From the NCBI RefSeq assembly GCF_003443675.1, contig NZ_CP031963.1, positions 4,686,501 to 4,750,500 of the forward strand: a DNA stretch of 64,000 bases. Direction: 5' to 3'. The number at the start of each line of letters is the position of its first letter. Position 1 is the stretch's first letter. This stretch comes from Aquimarina sp. BL5. Lineage in GTDB: Bacteria; Bacteroidota; Bacteroidia; Flavobacteriales; Flavobacteriaceae. Positions 41,725 through 50,031 of the stretch are shown here, in pieces. Both the position numbers and the translations under genes were made by a program. The notes beneath the pieces were generated by a model. It ran no database searches. It was not told the DNA's origin and worked only from the letters and a program-made list of their open reading frames with translations.

Positions 41725-43944
41725 TTATTTCTTTACAATCTTTTTTGTTATTTTCTTTTCGTCCACAAGAATACTTAAGAAGTATATTCCATTAGTGAAA
41801 TTATCGAATTCTATTATTGGTTCAAAGCTTTTAAATTGTTTTATGGTTTGGCCTACTACATTCATTATCGACATAGTAATATTTTCTTTATTTATTGAAC
41901 CTATATCAATGTGTAAAGTATTATCTATTGGATTTGGATATACATTTAAATTTTGATTTAAAGTATGTTCTTCTATGGATAATATTGGTTGTGTAAAATT
42001 TAAATCACTTGTATTTACCGATAAAACAAAACCATCAAATGAACCAAAGCTATTACCTGTCATATATCCCTCGGTCATTCCTCCTAAAAACAAATAATCT
42101 CCTAGTATTGATGTAAAAGCTCTGTCTTCATGTGGTGTCCCAAACTGTATTCCTGTTAATGGATTAAGATCAGTTTCAAATTTTTGAACAAAAATGTCTC
42201 CGCTTTCTTGATTAGTATCTGCATTTGTTCCTATATAATTACCATAGGTATAACCAACAGCATATAAAACGTCATCTTTGATTTCCAATTTTCTAATGAG
42301 GTCTGATTTTGGAGTTCCAAATTGTTTATAAATTGGGTTTGTTAATTGTGGTGAGAATTTTATAAGATATGCGTCCCCCTCGCCATTTGGTGCAGAACCC
42401 AAATTACCAGTCGTGAAACCTGCCACATAAATATTACCGTTATTATCAACTGCATTATCTAAAACCCAATCTGCTCTCGCACCTTGCGAAGATATTGTTA
42501 CAGAGTTTGGACGGCTTGGGTTACTTGTATTTAAATTTTCATAAACGGAAACAAATGCATCTGCACCCATATTAGAAAAATACCAACCACCAGCGATCAG
42601 TCTTCCATTGCCAGGTGTTGTTCCAGGAACATAAGTCAATCCACCCCAAGCTTCTGCCGATGAAATAAAATTTGTGGTATTGGGCGGGTTAAGTTCTCTC
42701 CAAATATTAGATAAATTTGCCTTACTATACTTTGCTACTAAATACACATCGTCAAAACCTGCTGGTCCATCTGGTGAACCTTGGGCTGAAACAAAAATAT
42801 TTCCATCGTCATCCTGTGTTATATTTCCATAACCATCAATTCCCGCATTACCCCATTGGTCCATTGCTACAATTTGTCCAGAATTTAAATCTAACTTTAA
42901 TAGTATTCCGTCCCATCTACCAGCATTCGTGAACCCGGGTAAATTGCCAAGTGTTCTACCACAAACGTATAGAAATTGATCATCTGTAATTCCATCTTTT
43001 AACATAGATCCTTCGGATAAGGGCAATTCTGTAACCCATTGTTGCACTCCATTACTATTTATTTTTACAATGAATATTTCATTTTCTGCATCTGTACCTT
43101 CGTCTAAATTCCCATCAGTTGAACCAAACAAATATGAGTTGTTAAGTTCATCGACCGTAAATCCGCCAATAACTTCTTTGCCATCAGAACCGAACTGTGT
43201 AATGCCATTTGGTACAGCAAATGTAGTTTCTATAGGTTGGGCATAGGCAAATTGTATTGGATCTGTTAAACTTAAAATATTGTTCGAATTGCAGAGTGGA
43301 TTGAGATTGTTTGGTGGATTTCCGCTCAAAGGGGATTCAATAGCATCACAAGGAAAAATAAATGCTATAAGATCAATATTATTATCTTTTGTATAAAATA
43401 AATACCAACCTTCTGTTTGGCAACCTTCAGCTAGGGTACAATAGATTAAGTTGTAATCTGTGGCTACTCCTTTTAATTGAATTGCGCCAGCCTCAAAATC
43501 AAGATGCTGAATTACCAAATAATCATTATCAATTCCATCACTTCCTTTTATGAAAAAAGGAACTTCTATTTCGTGAGTTCCAAGAATAATTCTATCTCTG
43601 TTTGCACTATTGTAAACTTCATTTAGATCAGTATTTGTTACACATCTTATATATTTTACTTTATTAGAACCAGGAAAAGTGTCTGAAGGATCCACGGGCA
43701 TAAAAACATCACCACCACTATTTTCTCCATCCATATAGTCAGTATCTAAAATCGTGAAATCAAGGTCATTGAAAGGTGCTCCAGACGAAAATGTTGGTTG
43801 ATCTTGAACGAATGGTATTAAATCTTCCGTAGCTCTAGGCATTGGCGGAAACAGTTTGGCAGTATCTTTTAATTCTTGTGTTGTTTGGCTATAACTAAAA
43901 ATAGTGATGCTAATTGTAAACAGAAATAAGATTAGTTTTTTCAT
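41725..43944 (-). CDS. Large T9SS-secreted beta-propeller protein
   Basis: This 739-residue protein has a signal peptide (ILFLFTISITIFSYSQ). Residues ~270-650 hold repeated segments such as DNNGNIYVAGFTTGNLG, DDDGNIFVSAQGSPDGPAGF and DDVLYAVGYTYGNYIG, of the SBBP/beta-propeller type found in bacterial surface proteins. The C terminus is a type A T9SS sorting domain (LNVYPNPIDNTLHIDIG to GIYFLSILVDEKKITKKIVKK). It is exported to the surface or medium. The function is unknown. It sits inside the module-like stretch between the two A2M genes. Confidence 0.85.
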   Translation of the reverse strand: MKKLILFLFTISITIFSYSQTTQELKDTAKLFPPMPRATEDLIPFVQDQPTFSSGAPFNDLDFTILDTDYMDGENSGGDVFMPVDPSDTFPGSNKVKYIRCVTNTDLNEVYNSANRDRIILGTHEIEVPFFIKGSDGIDNDYLVIQHLDFEAGAIQLKGVATDYNLIYCTLAEGCQTEGWYLFYTKDNNIDLIAFIFPCDAIESPLSGNPPNNLNPLCNSNNILSLTDPIQFAYAQPIETTFAVPNGITQFGSDGKEVIGGFTVDELNNSYLFGSTDGNLDEGTDAENEIFIVKINSNGVQQWVTELPLSEGSMLKDGITDDQFLYVCGRTLGNLPGFTNAGRWDGILLKLDLNSGQIVAMDQWGNAGIDGYGNITQDDDGNIFVSAQGSPDGPAGFDDVYLVAKYSKANLSNIWRELNPPNTTNFISSAEAWGGLTYVPGTTPGNGRLIAGGWYFSNMGADAFVSVYENLNTSNPSRPNSVTISSQGARADWVLDNAVDNNGNIYVAGFTTGNLGSAPNGEGDAYLIKFSPQLTNPIYKQFGTPKSDLIRKLEIKDDVLYAVGYTYGNYIGTNADTNQESGDIFVQKFETDLNPLTGIQFGTPHEDRAFTSILGDYLFLGGMTEGYMTGNSFGSFDGFVLSVNTSDLNFTQPILSIEEHTLNQNLNVYPNPIDNTLHIDIGSINKENITMSIMNVVGQTIKQFKSFEPIIEFDNFTNGIYFLSILVDEKKITKKIVKK

Positions 43945-44026
43945 AGTTAAAGAGTTTAAAAACTCTTGGACTAAACTTCATGAAAAAGGTTTAATCTATC
44001 GTATTTATATTGCACATTTGTAATAA

Positions 44027-44191
44027 AACTTATGAAGATTAATAACGATAGGGTATAGTATTGATTTTTCATAGTTGTTAGTTTACTACGAAGTACTCAA
44101 GTTAATATAATCAAGCTATAAGGAATAAATGAACTAGGGATTTAGATTAAGAAAGGGAGTTTACGAAAGTTGATACTTCCTTTTATGAATT
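44027..44191 (-). pseudogene. Vestige of a third A2M gene start and its upstream flank
   Basis: Read on the minus strand, ATG near 44079 gives MKNQYYTLSLLIFIS, closely matching the start of the first A2M (MRKQYFILPLLIFLS). The bases just upstream (TTAGTTTACTACGAAGTACT, then AAGGAAT and CTTCCTTTTATGAATTTTAT) parallel 39430-39550. After ~15 codons the similarity stops. The body of this A2M copy has been deleted or replaced by the T9SS protein gene. Confidence 0.6.
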
Positions 44192-44323
44192 TTATGTCCA
44201 AGCAGCATCAATATCTATATCTTTTAGTTTGTCTATTTTTCCAATATTCTCAAGGAAATCTTTAATAGCTCCAAACTTTATTAATTCAGATTCTCTTTCT
44301 TCTATTGGAATTAGTTTTTTCAT
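44192..44323 (-). pseudogene. Remnant of a DUF6892-type gene
   Basis: A 43-codon frame begins MKKLIPIEERESELIKFGA and ends KLKDIDIDAAWT. Its end aligns with ELKDIGIDADWI at the C terminus of the DUF6892-type protein at 39550. It lies in the same position relative to the A2M-start vestige as the full gene does to the full A2M, so the block was duplicated as a unit and then deleted. Confidence 0.5.
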
Positions 44324-44361
44324 ATTCTAAGTAACATTTTTAATAATATATTGAAAGTTAG

Positions 44362-44550
44362 TTATTTTTTCGCAGGTCTGTAATTACAAGCTCTATTTTC
44401 TACATATTCAATTTTATGCTCGGATAAGAGTTGAGAAATTATTTCTCTCGTTTCATTCTCGTCAAGATATAATTTTTCTCCAAGGTCAATTTCATTCAGT
44501 TGACCATCATTTTTTATTAGTGCTTTGTAATAGCGTTTTTTGTTTTTCAT
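44362..44550 (-). CDS. Small protein, possible winged-helix fragment
   Basis: This 62-residue protein reads QLNEIDLGEKLYLDENETRE then IISQLLSEHKIEYV. This has the character of a small winged-helix domain ('EIGExLgLxExxTxxIIxxLxxExxI') as in minimal DNA-binding regulators. The start is seven bases downstream of the methyltransferase stop, so it is the second gene of that operon. The family is not named with confidence. Confidence 0.5.
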   Translation of the reverse strand: MKNKKRYYKALIKNDGQLNEIDLGEKLYLDENETREIISQLLSEHKIEYVENRACNYRPAKK

Positions 44551-44557
44551 AATGGTT

Positions 44558-45385
44558 TTATTTTTTTACAGCTATCATCATATGGGGACTAAATGATAAT
44601 AGATGATTATCGTTTTCTGTTAATTTAATAAGTTCTAGTAGTGTTTTTTTCTTTTCATCATTTAACATACTAGCAAAATAATCTTTATCTAACCAAGACA
44701 TTCCCTCGACTGCATATGTATTAAGATAAGTTAACTCTTGAGCTACAAACTCCTGTTTAAGTTGTTCTGGTTTGTGATAATAAGCCTCAGCTAAAAGCCA
44801 AGGAAAATCATCTGGCGGATTATGTATTCCATTCGTTAATTCTTGTTTACACATATCAAAAAATGTCTTTTTGTGAATTAAACCGTTCAATAACCCAACC
44901 AAAGTTGATGCAGTATAATTAATAGCAAAACCTAAAATAATTCCATTGTTTTTAAGAACGCGTTTGGCTTCACGAATGGTTAAGTCTCTGTTTTCTTTTT
45001 TTTGGAGATGATAAAGGGGTCCGTGTAAAATTATCAAGTCAGCATAATTATTAGGTAATTCCAATTTACGAGATTCGCCTAATTGAATTGAAAACTTATT
45101 CTTTAATTTATTAGCTCTATTTGTTGCTATTTCTATATGTTTTAAAATAGGTTCTATTAAATGAACTTGATGTCCTTTTTTAGCAAGCCATTCTGAATAT
45201 TTTCCAGTACCACCTCCAACATCAATTATTTTTGAAGTTGAGGATGATAAATATTTTTCTATAAGTGATTTAATTCTTTCAAATTCGAATATCCCCATTC
45301 CTTTGTTCAGTCGGGTTTCTTCAGATACTTTATTGTAGAATAGTTCTATGTCTCTACTAATTAAATGTTTACTATTCATTTTCAA
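44558..45385 (-). CDS. SAM-dependent methyltransferase (class I)
   Basis: This 275-residue protein has the Rossmann-fold SAM site KIIDVGGGTGKYSEWLAKKG (motif I), VHLIEP (motif II acidic residue) and ADLIILHGPLYHLQKKENRD (motif IV region), followed by EAKRVLKNNGIILGF. This is the Methyltransf_11/25 type and the substrate is not predictable. The N terminus is slightly extended relative to minimal domains. Regions 45386-45653 upstream hold no gene that I can support. Confidence 0.85.
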   Translation of the reverse strand: MKMNSKHLISRDIELFYNKVSEETRLNKGMGIFEFERIKSLIEKYLSSSTSKIIDVGGGTGKYSEWLAKKGHQVHLIEPILKHIEIATNRANKLKNKFSIQLGESRKLELPNNYADLIILHGPLYHLQKKENRDLTIREAKRVLKNNGIILGFAINYTASTLVGLLNGLIHKKTFFDMCKQELTNGIHNPPDDFPWLLAEAYYHKPEQLKQEFVAQELTYLNTYAVEGMSWLDKDYFASMLNDEKKKTLLELIKLTENDNHLLSFSPHMMIAVKK

Positions 45386-45653
45386 TTATTGTATTACCAT
45401 CACATAATGAAATGTCTAAAACATTACAAATGCAACACAATCAGTTTGTGATAAATTGATTTGTTTAAAATTTTATAAAATAAATGGACGTGATTATCTG
45501 AACATTAAAAACCAATAGATTTCTATGTTTTAATTACTCTTTTTCGAGTTGGTCTTTTAGGAAAGACTCAGATAATATGTTTAATTAGTATAACAGATTT
45601 CAAAGATATAAATTCCTATATTAATTCTTTCAGAAGTTGTTGATTTTACTTGT

Positions 45654-45767
45654 AGGTAACCTCTCGGCTATGGTTAGTACGGGAATTCAATGAACCGAAC
45701 TTAGTGAAAAATAAACTAAACTTTGAATTAAACACTAAAACTCTTATTGATTATAGCCATTGTTACC
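45654..45767. repeat. Spacer repeat, family A, short copy
   Basis: It begins AGGTAACCTCTCGGCTATGG and ends TTATAGCCATTGTTACC. GGTAAC/GTTACC and GGCTATGGTTA/TTATAGCC form outer complementary arms. The central hairpin has been lost, so the outer arms are preserved without the middle. Confidence 0.65.
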
Positions 45768-45792
45768 AAACGTATATTATGTTGAGTCAAAT

Positions 45793-46722
45793 TTATTGTT
45801 CCTTCTTAAAGTACTCTATTTTCAACTTCTCAATGATTCTTGTACTTACCCAATAAAAATTTGACAATCCATCTTCTTCGTTATACCTACTAAAGAATAA
45901 ATATTTTCCATCTGGTGTAATACTTGGAACGGTTTCTGAAAAGATAGAGTTCACTTGCTTTCCAAGATTAATAGGTTTAGACCACGTTCCGTCAATTTCT
46001 TTAAAGTAGACATATATATCATTGTCTTTTCGTGTATCATCTTCTGTATTCTTTGCATTTACGACTAGATAATCTTGTGATGGTGAAATGAAACCCTGAA
46101 TACCAAATTCAATGTTTAATTCTTTTACTTCTGAAAATTCACCATTTATTTTTTTTGTATAATACATTTTTCGCTTTGCAATATTGGTGTAATAAAAATC
46201 TCCGCTTTTTCCTTGATTTAAATAAAACACTCTATCTCCATTTATTGGTGATTCAATTTCCTTTGCAGTACTTAAAGAGTCCTTAGTACGAGATATACAC
46301 CAAATTTTCGTATTTCTTGAATCTTCGTTATATGCTGTAAAGTATATTTTATTCTCATTAAGACTAACAAATGGCTTCATTTCAGTATCTTTTTCACCTT
46401 TAGTAAAGTTAGCCTTTTTGATTGGTGACCACTTATTACCTTTTAATTTTGAATAATAAATGGCTGTTTTTTCATCTACTTCCTTAGCTTAAAAAAACAT
46501 TTCATTTAAATCAGGAGAAAATGAAATTCCAAATTCATATCGCCCATCAATCGAAACGAGACCTTGAGCAAAAATTTCTGGAGTTAGACCAGGTGGTTTT
46601 TGGTCAAAATATTTTTTTTCTTTAGTTGATGAATTATTGTTATTATTTGAATTCTGTGTTTTTGTATTACAAGCATTCAGAAATAGTGTAAATACAAGTA
46701 CTAATAGTTTAATGATTTTCAT
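45793..46722 (-). pseudogene. PD40/WD-like lipoprotein gene with an in-frame stop codon
   Basis: The single frame from 46722 ([20 protein letters not shown], lipobox LNAC) reads [14 protein letters not shown], then a TAA at 46489-46491. It then continues in the same frame as AKEVDEKTAIYYSKLKGNKW and onward to 45793. The whole has PD40 / TolB-like propeller segments (ISPSQDYLVVNAKN, SITPDGKYLFFSRYNEEDG). A one-base change (for example TCA to TAA) explains the stop. As it stands the product is a ~77-residue fragment unless the stop is read through. Confidence 0.75.
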
Positions 46723-46752
46723 ACTATTTTTTATATACATTATTATACCACC

Positions 46753-47256
46753 TTATTTTACTATGGTTGTTAATTCAGTCAGATATTCTTTGGTGTACTT
46801 TTCTCCAAAATTGTCAATCGTAATTGCAAAGGCGAAATGTAAAATAAGTGCCGTAAATATCCCAAAAAGGATAGACTTTGGGCTTAAAAATGACATCGCC
46901 AGAATTAGCACAACAATCAAAACACCATAAGTTAATTTGAGCCAAAAGAAAGATTTCAATGCCTTTTCAGTAGATTTAGATTCGCTTACTAAAAATTCCG
47001 TTTCGTTGCTTTTATAAGTCGATATCTTGTCATTAATTTTCTGTTGGTATTTATAATATGTCGGAAACATTACTGCCATTTCCAAAATTCCGATAACAAT
47101 CATAGTTATGGCAAAACTCTTATGATTAGATAATAATAGAAAAAGTAAGCCAACTATTACTGAAACAACACCTATTATTCCTGCGAACAGGTATAATGTT
47201 TTTTCGCTATTAAAAAATTCGGTTATCCAATCCATATTTGTTGATTTACTTTCCAA
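46753..47256 (-). CDS. Four-helix membrane protein, unknown
   Basis: This 167-residue protein has four hydrophobic helices (LYLFAGIIGVVSVIVGLLFL, AITMIVIGILEMAVMF, FFWLKLTYGVLIVVLILAM, ILFGIFTALILHFAFA) and a charged loop between the second and third. A start seven codons in (MDWITEFF) is equally plausible. I do not recognise the family. It is closely followed by the broken PD40 gene and preceded by the NTF2-like gene on the same strand (gaps of 12-24 bases), so the three were probably one operon. Confidence 0.6.
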   Translation of the reverse strand: MESKSTNMDWITEFFNSEKTLYLFAGIIGVVSVIVGLLFLLLSNHKSFAITMIVIGILEMAVMFPTYYKYQQKINDKISTYKSNETEFLVSESKSTEKALKSFFWLKLTYGVLIVVLILAMSFLSPKSILFGIFTALILHFAFAITIDNFGEKYTKEYLTELTTIVK

Positions 47257-47280
47257 TTGTTCTATAATTTTCGATTTAAA

Positions 47281-47778
47281 TTACGCTTTTGAGATTTGCT
47301 CTGCTTTTAATTTGTAATCGTTAAATAATGCATTATTCATATTGTACATATCGATAAATCCACCAACTTCAATCATTTCTAATAATGTAAGGTCACATTT
47401 TTGTATTCGTGGAAATTTCTCAGCATTGTCAATGCATTCAATTTCATAATGTCCTTTTGCGTGTAACACTATATTTCCGTCTTGAACGGGTTGATATATA
47501 TAATTGAAGCTTAATGAAGCTTTTTTATCATTTATTAGCTTAACTGTCATTTCAAATGGTCGGTGAGAATATCCCCAATCTTTGTTCAATTCGTTGAAAC
47601 TATTTTCGAAAGCTTGAATTCCGACAAGATTTCCACTTGGACTTAACCATTCAAATCCATCTTCATAAAGTAATTCCCGAACCAATGAAAATTCCGTATT
47701 CTTACTTTCGTACAATGAAAAAAAGCGGTGCATCATAGCTTCAACTCTGTATATTCTTGTTTTCTCTGTATTTGTCAT
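47281..47778 (-). CDS. NTF2/SnoaL-like protein
   Basis: This 165-residue protein without signal peptide begins with a helix EAMMHRFFSLYESKN. It continues LLYEDGFEWLSPSGNLVGIQ and strand pairs KLINDKKASLSFNYIYQP and IVLHAKGHYEIECIDN, the usual NTF2-like order. A longer C-terminal helix (MIEVGGFIDMYNMNNALFND) may cover the cavity. The ligand or reaction is unknown. It is the first gene of the minus-strand group 45793-47778. Confidence 0.65.
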   Translation of the reverse strand: MTNTEKTRIYRVEAMMHRFFSLYESKNTEFSLVRELLYEDGFEWLSPSGNLVGIQAFENSFNELNKDWGYSHRPFEMTVKLINDKKASLSFNYIYQPVQDGNIVLHAKGHYEIECIDNAEKFPRIQKCDLTLLEMIEVGGFIDMYNMNNALFNDYKLKAEQISKA

Positions 47779-47822
47779 TATCTATATGTTAAAGTTGTTT
47801 TAGACGTTTGTTTTTATGTGGC

Positions 47823-47949
47823 ATAACGACTCAGTGTATGTAACATGGGGCAGGTGATAAGCTATACGTTTCGGATTGGTGACTCTGCAAATAGATGACA
47901 ACCTTTCGGTTAAACACTAATCGCCCTATTTGCTATATAAAATGTTACC
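47823..47949. repeat. Spacer repeat, family A, short
   Basis: It begins ATAACGACTCAGTGTATG with CATGGGGCAGGTGATAAGC as the left block. TTTCGGTTAAACACTAATCG and the end AAAATGTTACC complete it. The central GCCAAAT hairpin is absent. Confidence 0.55.
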
Positions 47950-47954
47950 ACCAG

Positions 47955-48800
47955 TTACTTTTCTGTTTTTTCAGTTAAATACTTATAAAAGAAAGAACTT
48001 TTCAAGTATAGCTTACATTTTTCAATATCAGTCAATTCCGAATACAAGTTTATTTCATAATCAATTCCGTTAATTTTCAATTCAATAATCTTATTTTCTT
48101 TGTCAAAGGTTAGATTCTCAATTCCGTTATCAATTTTAGATTTTAGTAGTTCTAAGTCATCAAATTTTGAACAAATAGTTTCGGCTAATTCGGTTTCGTC
48201 ATTACTTGCAGAAACTGTTGCCCAATTAGGGTACATTGATTTATAATCATATTCAAATGCTCTTTCAATTAATTTTGAAATAGCCTTGTCTTTTTCTCCT
48301 AAATCATTTAAAAATCTGTATTTCCAAAAGGCTAAATCTACCTTTTGAAAAATGAAAGATGTTAATGAAGTTGTCTCAAATGCAATTTCTTTATCCGCTT
48401 TTTCAACGTAACTTAATCCTTTTTTGAAGTCTCCTTTTTTCCCATAGAAGCTCGCCAACCGCATAGTTGCGTGGTAACGATAATTCTTATAAGGTTTGCC
48501 AATTTCGTTGTTTAAGTCCTTATCGTTTAAATCAGAGTCAATTATTTTTTGATAGTAATTCAGTATGTTTTTCTCATCATCTATTTCAATATAATAATAG
48601 AGTATATTTCCTAAAGTCGTTCCGTAGGTTGATGAAGGATTATCTGCTTTTTTCTCAATCTTTTTCCAGATTTTCAGTGCTTTATTTTTTTTTCCTTCTT
48701 GATATAAATCTATTCCTTTATCAATCTCTTCGTCCAATTTTTCTTGACTAAAAACTTGATTTGAAAATAGGATTATTAATATTAGCAGGATGTTTTTCAT
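47955..48800 (-). CDS. Secreted TPR-type protein
   Basis: This 281-residue protein has a signal peptide (ILLILIILFSNQVFSQ). The mature part shows three to four TPR-like helix pairs (GIDLYQEGKKNKALKIWKKI, ASFYGKKGDFKKGLSYVEKA, LNDLGEKDKAISKLIERA). A short beta-rich C-terminal region follows. It resembles secreted TPR proteins found next to immunity-type genes, but no partner is evident. It is a single-gene module bounded by spacer repeats on both sides. Confidence 0.6.
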   Translation of the reverse strand: MKNILLILIILFSNQVFSQEKLDEEIDKGIDLYQEGKKNKALKIWKKIEKKADNPSSTYGTTLGNILYYYIEIDDEKNILNYYQKIIDSDLNDKDLNNEIGKPYKNYRYHATMRLASFYGKKGDFKKGLSYVEKADKEIAFETTSLTSFIFQKVDLAFWKYRFLNDLGEKDKAISKLIERAFEYDYKSMYPNWATVSASNDETELAETICSKFDDLELLKSKIDNGIENLTFDKENKIIELKINGIDYEINLYSELTDIEKCKLYLKSSFFYKYLTEKTEK

Positions 48801-48806
48801 AATTGG

Positions 48807-48994
48807 TGGTAACGTTTAGCTATGCGTAGTGCGGGAGCAAAAAAACAAAGATTTTCGAGCAAGCACTTAGCCAAAGTTTATGTTTTGTTTTTATATTCTT
48901 TAAAATACTAAATTTAAATCTTTGGCGACAAACCAAATAGACAATGATCTTTCGATTAAACCTAAACTCCGCATTATAGCATAGGTGTTGTTAC
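48807..48994. repeat. Spacer repeat, family A
   Basis: It begins GGTAACGTTTAGCTATGCG, with TAGTGCGGGAGCA and GAGCAAGCACTTAGCCAAAG, a central GCCAAAG/CTTTGGC stem with long loop, and an end GCATAGGTGTTGTTACCC. Outer arms GGTAAC/GTTACC and CTATGC/GCATAG are complementary. The stop codon of the next gene (48991-48993) is part of the end motif. Confidence 0.7.
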
Positions 48995-49815
48995 CCAACG
49001 TTTTTATTTAATCTTTCTTTAGTTTTTTGCTCAAACCTCTTTTTCCAATCATTAAGATTGAAGTTATACCTTTCTTGGAAAGAAGATGTTTCCCAGTACA
49101 TCATTAAAGCATAATTTTGTTCCATTAATAATGCTCTATTAATATCTCCAATGTCAGTAAGTCCAGAAATTATTTCACTTATTATCAAGTAATCATTATT
49201 CTCTTTTTTACCTCCAAAATTAAAATCAATTTTTTCGCGATTTATAATCAGAGGATGATTTTTTAATTCCTCAACAGGATTTAGAGTTTTAATCATTCTT
49301 AAAGCATTTTGAGAAGGAAATTCAATCGCCCAATTTGAAATAATCGAATTGATGATGCTTTTTTGAAATTCTAATTCATTTCCGATTCGTTTATATTGAG
49401 AAGCTAACTTAAACCAATTCTCACTTAATTCTCCAAAACTATTTGTACTATCTTTATAGAATTCAATAGCTTTTTCAGGATTATTTTGTTTCAATTGTTC
49501 GTTTCCTTTGCTCAGTAAATTCAAGACAAAATTTTCGTCATCAATTTCTTCTTCTCCCCAATCAAAATCATTTAATTTATACCATTCTAAGAATTTGTCT
49601 AAATTCGAAAATCTTGGGTTAATAATTCCCTCATCGTGAATCATTTCACAGATTATAGGTTCTTGATTTTCTTTTCCAAATTCCCAGTAAAATCCAAAAT
49701 AATCTCCATTCCCCAAACTTGCTTCTTCAAACTGTAAAAATCCATTTGGAGGATATACACCAACTTCTATTTCAGAGTTAGCAGAAACTTCATTTATATT
49801 TTTAGGTAATCTCAT
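48991..49815 (-). CDS. SUKH-like protein with TPR segment
   Basis: This 274-residue cytoplasmic protein has N-terminal residues ~1-85 with the SMI1/KNR4 (SUKH) shape: DYFGFYWEFGKENQEPIICEM, then FSNLDKFLEWYKLND. Next comes a TPR pair (LLSKGNEQLKQNNPEKAIEF, WFKLASQYKRIGNELEFQKS) and a helical tail. SUKH proteins are a major immunity family against nuclease and other polymorphic toxins. The final codons (KNVG-stop) are formed by the spacer-repeat end motif. Confidence 0.6.
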   Translation of the reverse strand: MRLPKNINEVSANSEIEVGVYPPNGFLQFEEASLGNGDYFGFYWEFGKENQEPIICEMIHDEGIINPRFSNLDKFLEWYKLNDFDWGEEEIDDENFVLNLLSKGNEQLKQNNPEKAIEFYKDSTNSFGELSENWFKLASQYKRIGNELEFQKSIINSIISNWAIEFPSQNALRMIKTLNPVEELKNHPLIINREKIDFNFGGKKENNDYLIISEIISGLTDIGDINRALLMEQNYALMMYWETSSFQERYNFNLNDWKKRFEQKTKERLNKNVG

Positions 49816-49879
49816 TTTTCTAATGTTGGGTAACTACTGTATAACAGCAATTGTTTTTATTTTTATCATAACAACCGTT

Positions 49880-50031
49880 CACAAACGTTTATTAAACGTT
49901 TAATTCTACGGCTAGCTTTTGTTTTTTGTTTTAAAAGTAGTATAAAATTTCCCACAAGACAAAGTCACTAATCAATTCTTATAATTATATCTGTCAGTTT
50001 ATTTTAGCAAACTAACAGGTATTGATTACTG
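49880..50031. repeat. Spacer remnant with A2M-flank block
   Basis: It contains AACGTTTATTAAACG, followed by the block beginning TTTAATTCTACGGCTAGC that also occurs at ~32128-32190. Here it is 80-140 bases downstream of the second A2M gene, versus ~690 in the first. Shared flanks suggest that the two A2M loci were duplicated together with surrounding DNA. Confidence 0.5.

Noticed and set aside
5816..49880. Classical integron with attC sites
   Set aside because: Spacer ends (GTTGGCA, GTTACCC, GTTATC) do not fit the core GTTRRRY consistently and no intI is visible, so I keep only the weaker 'integron-like' statement.
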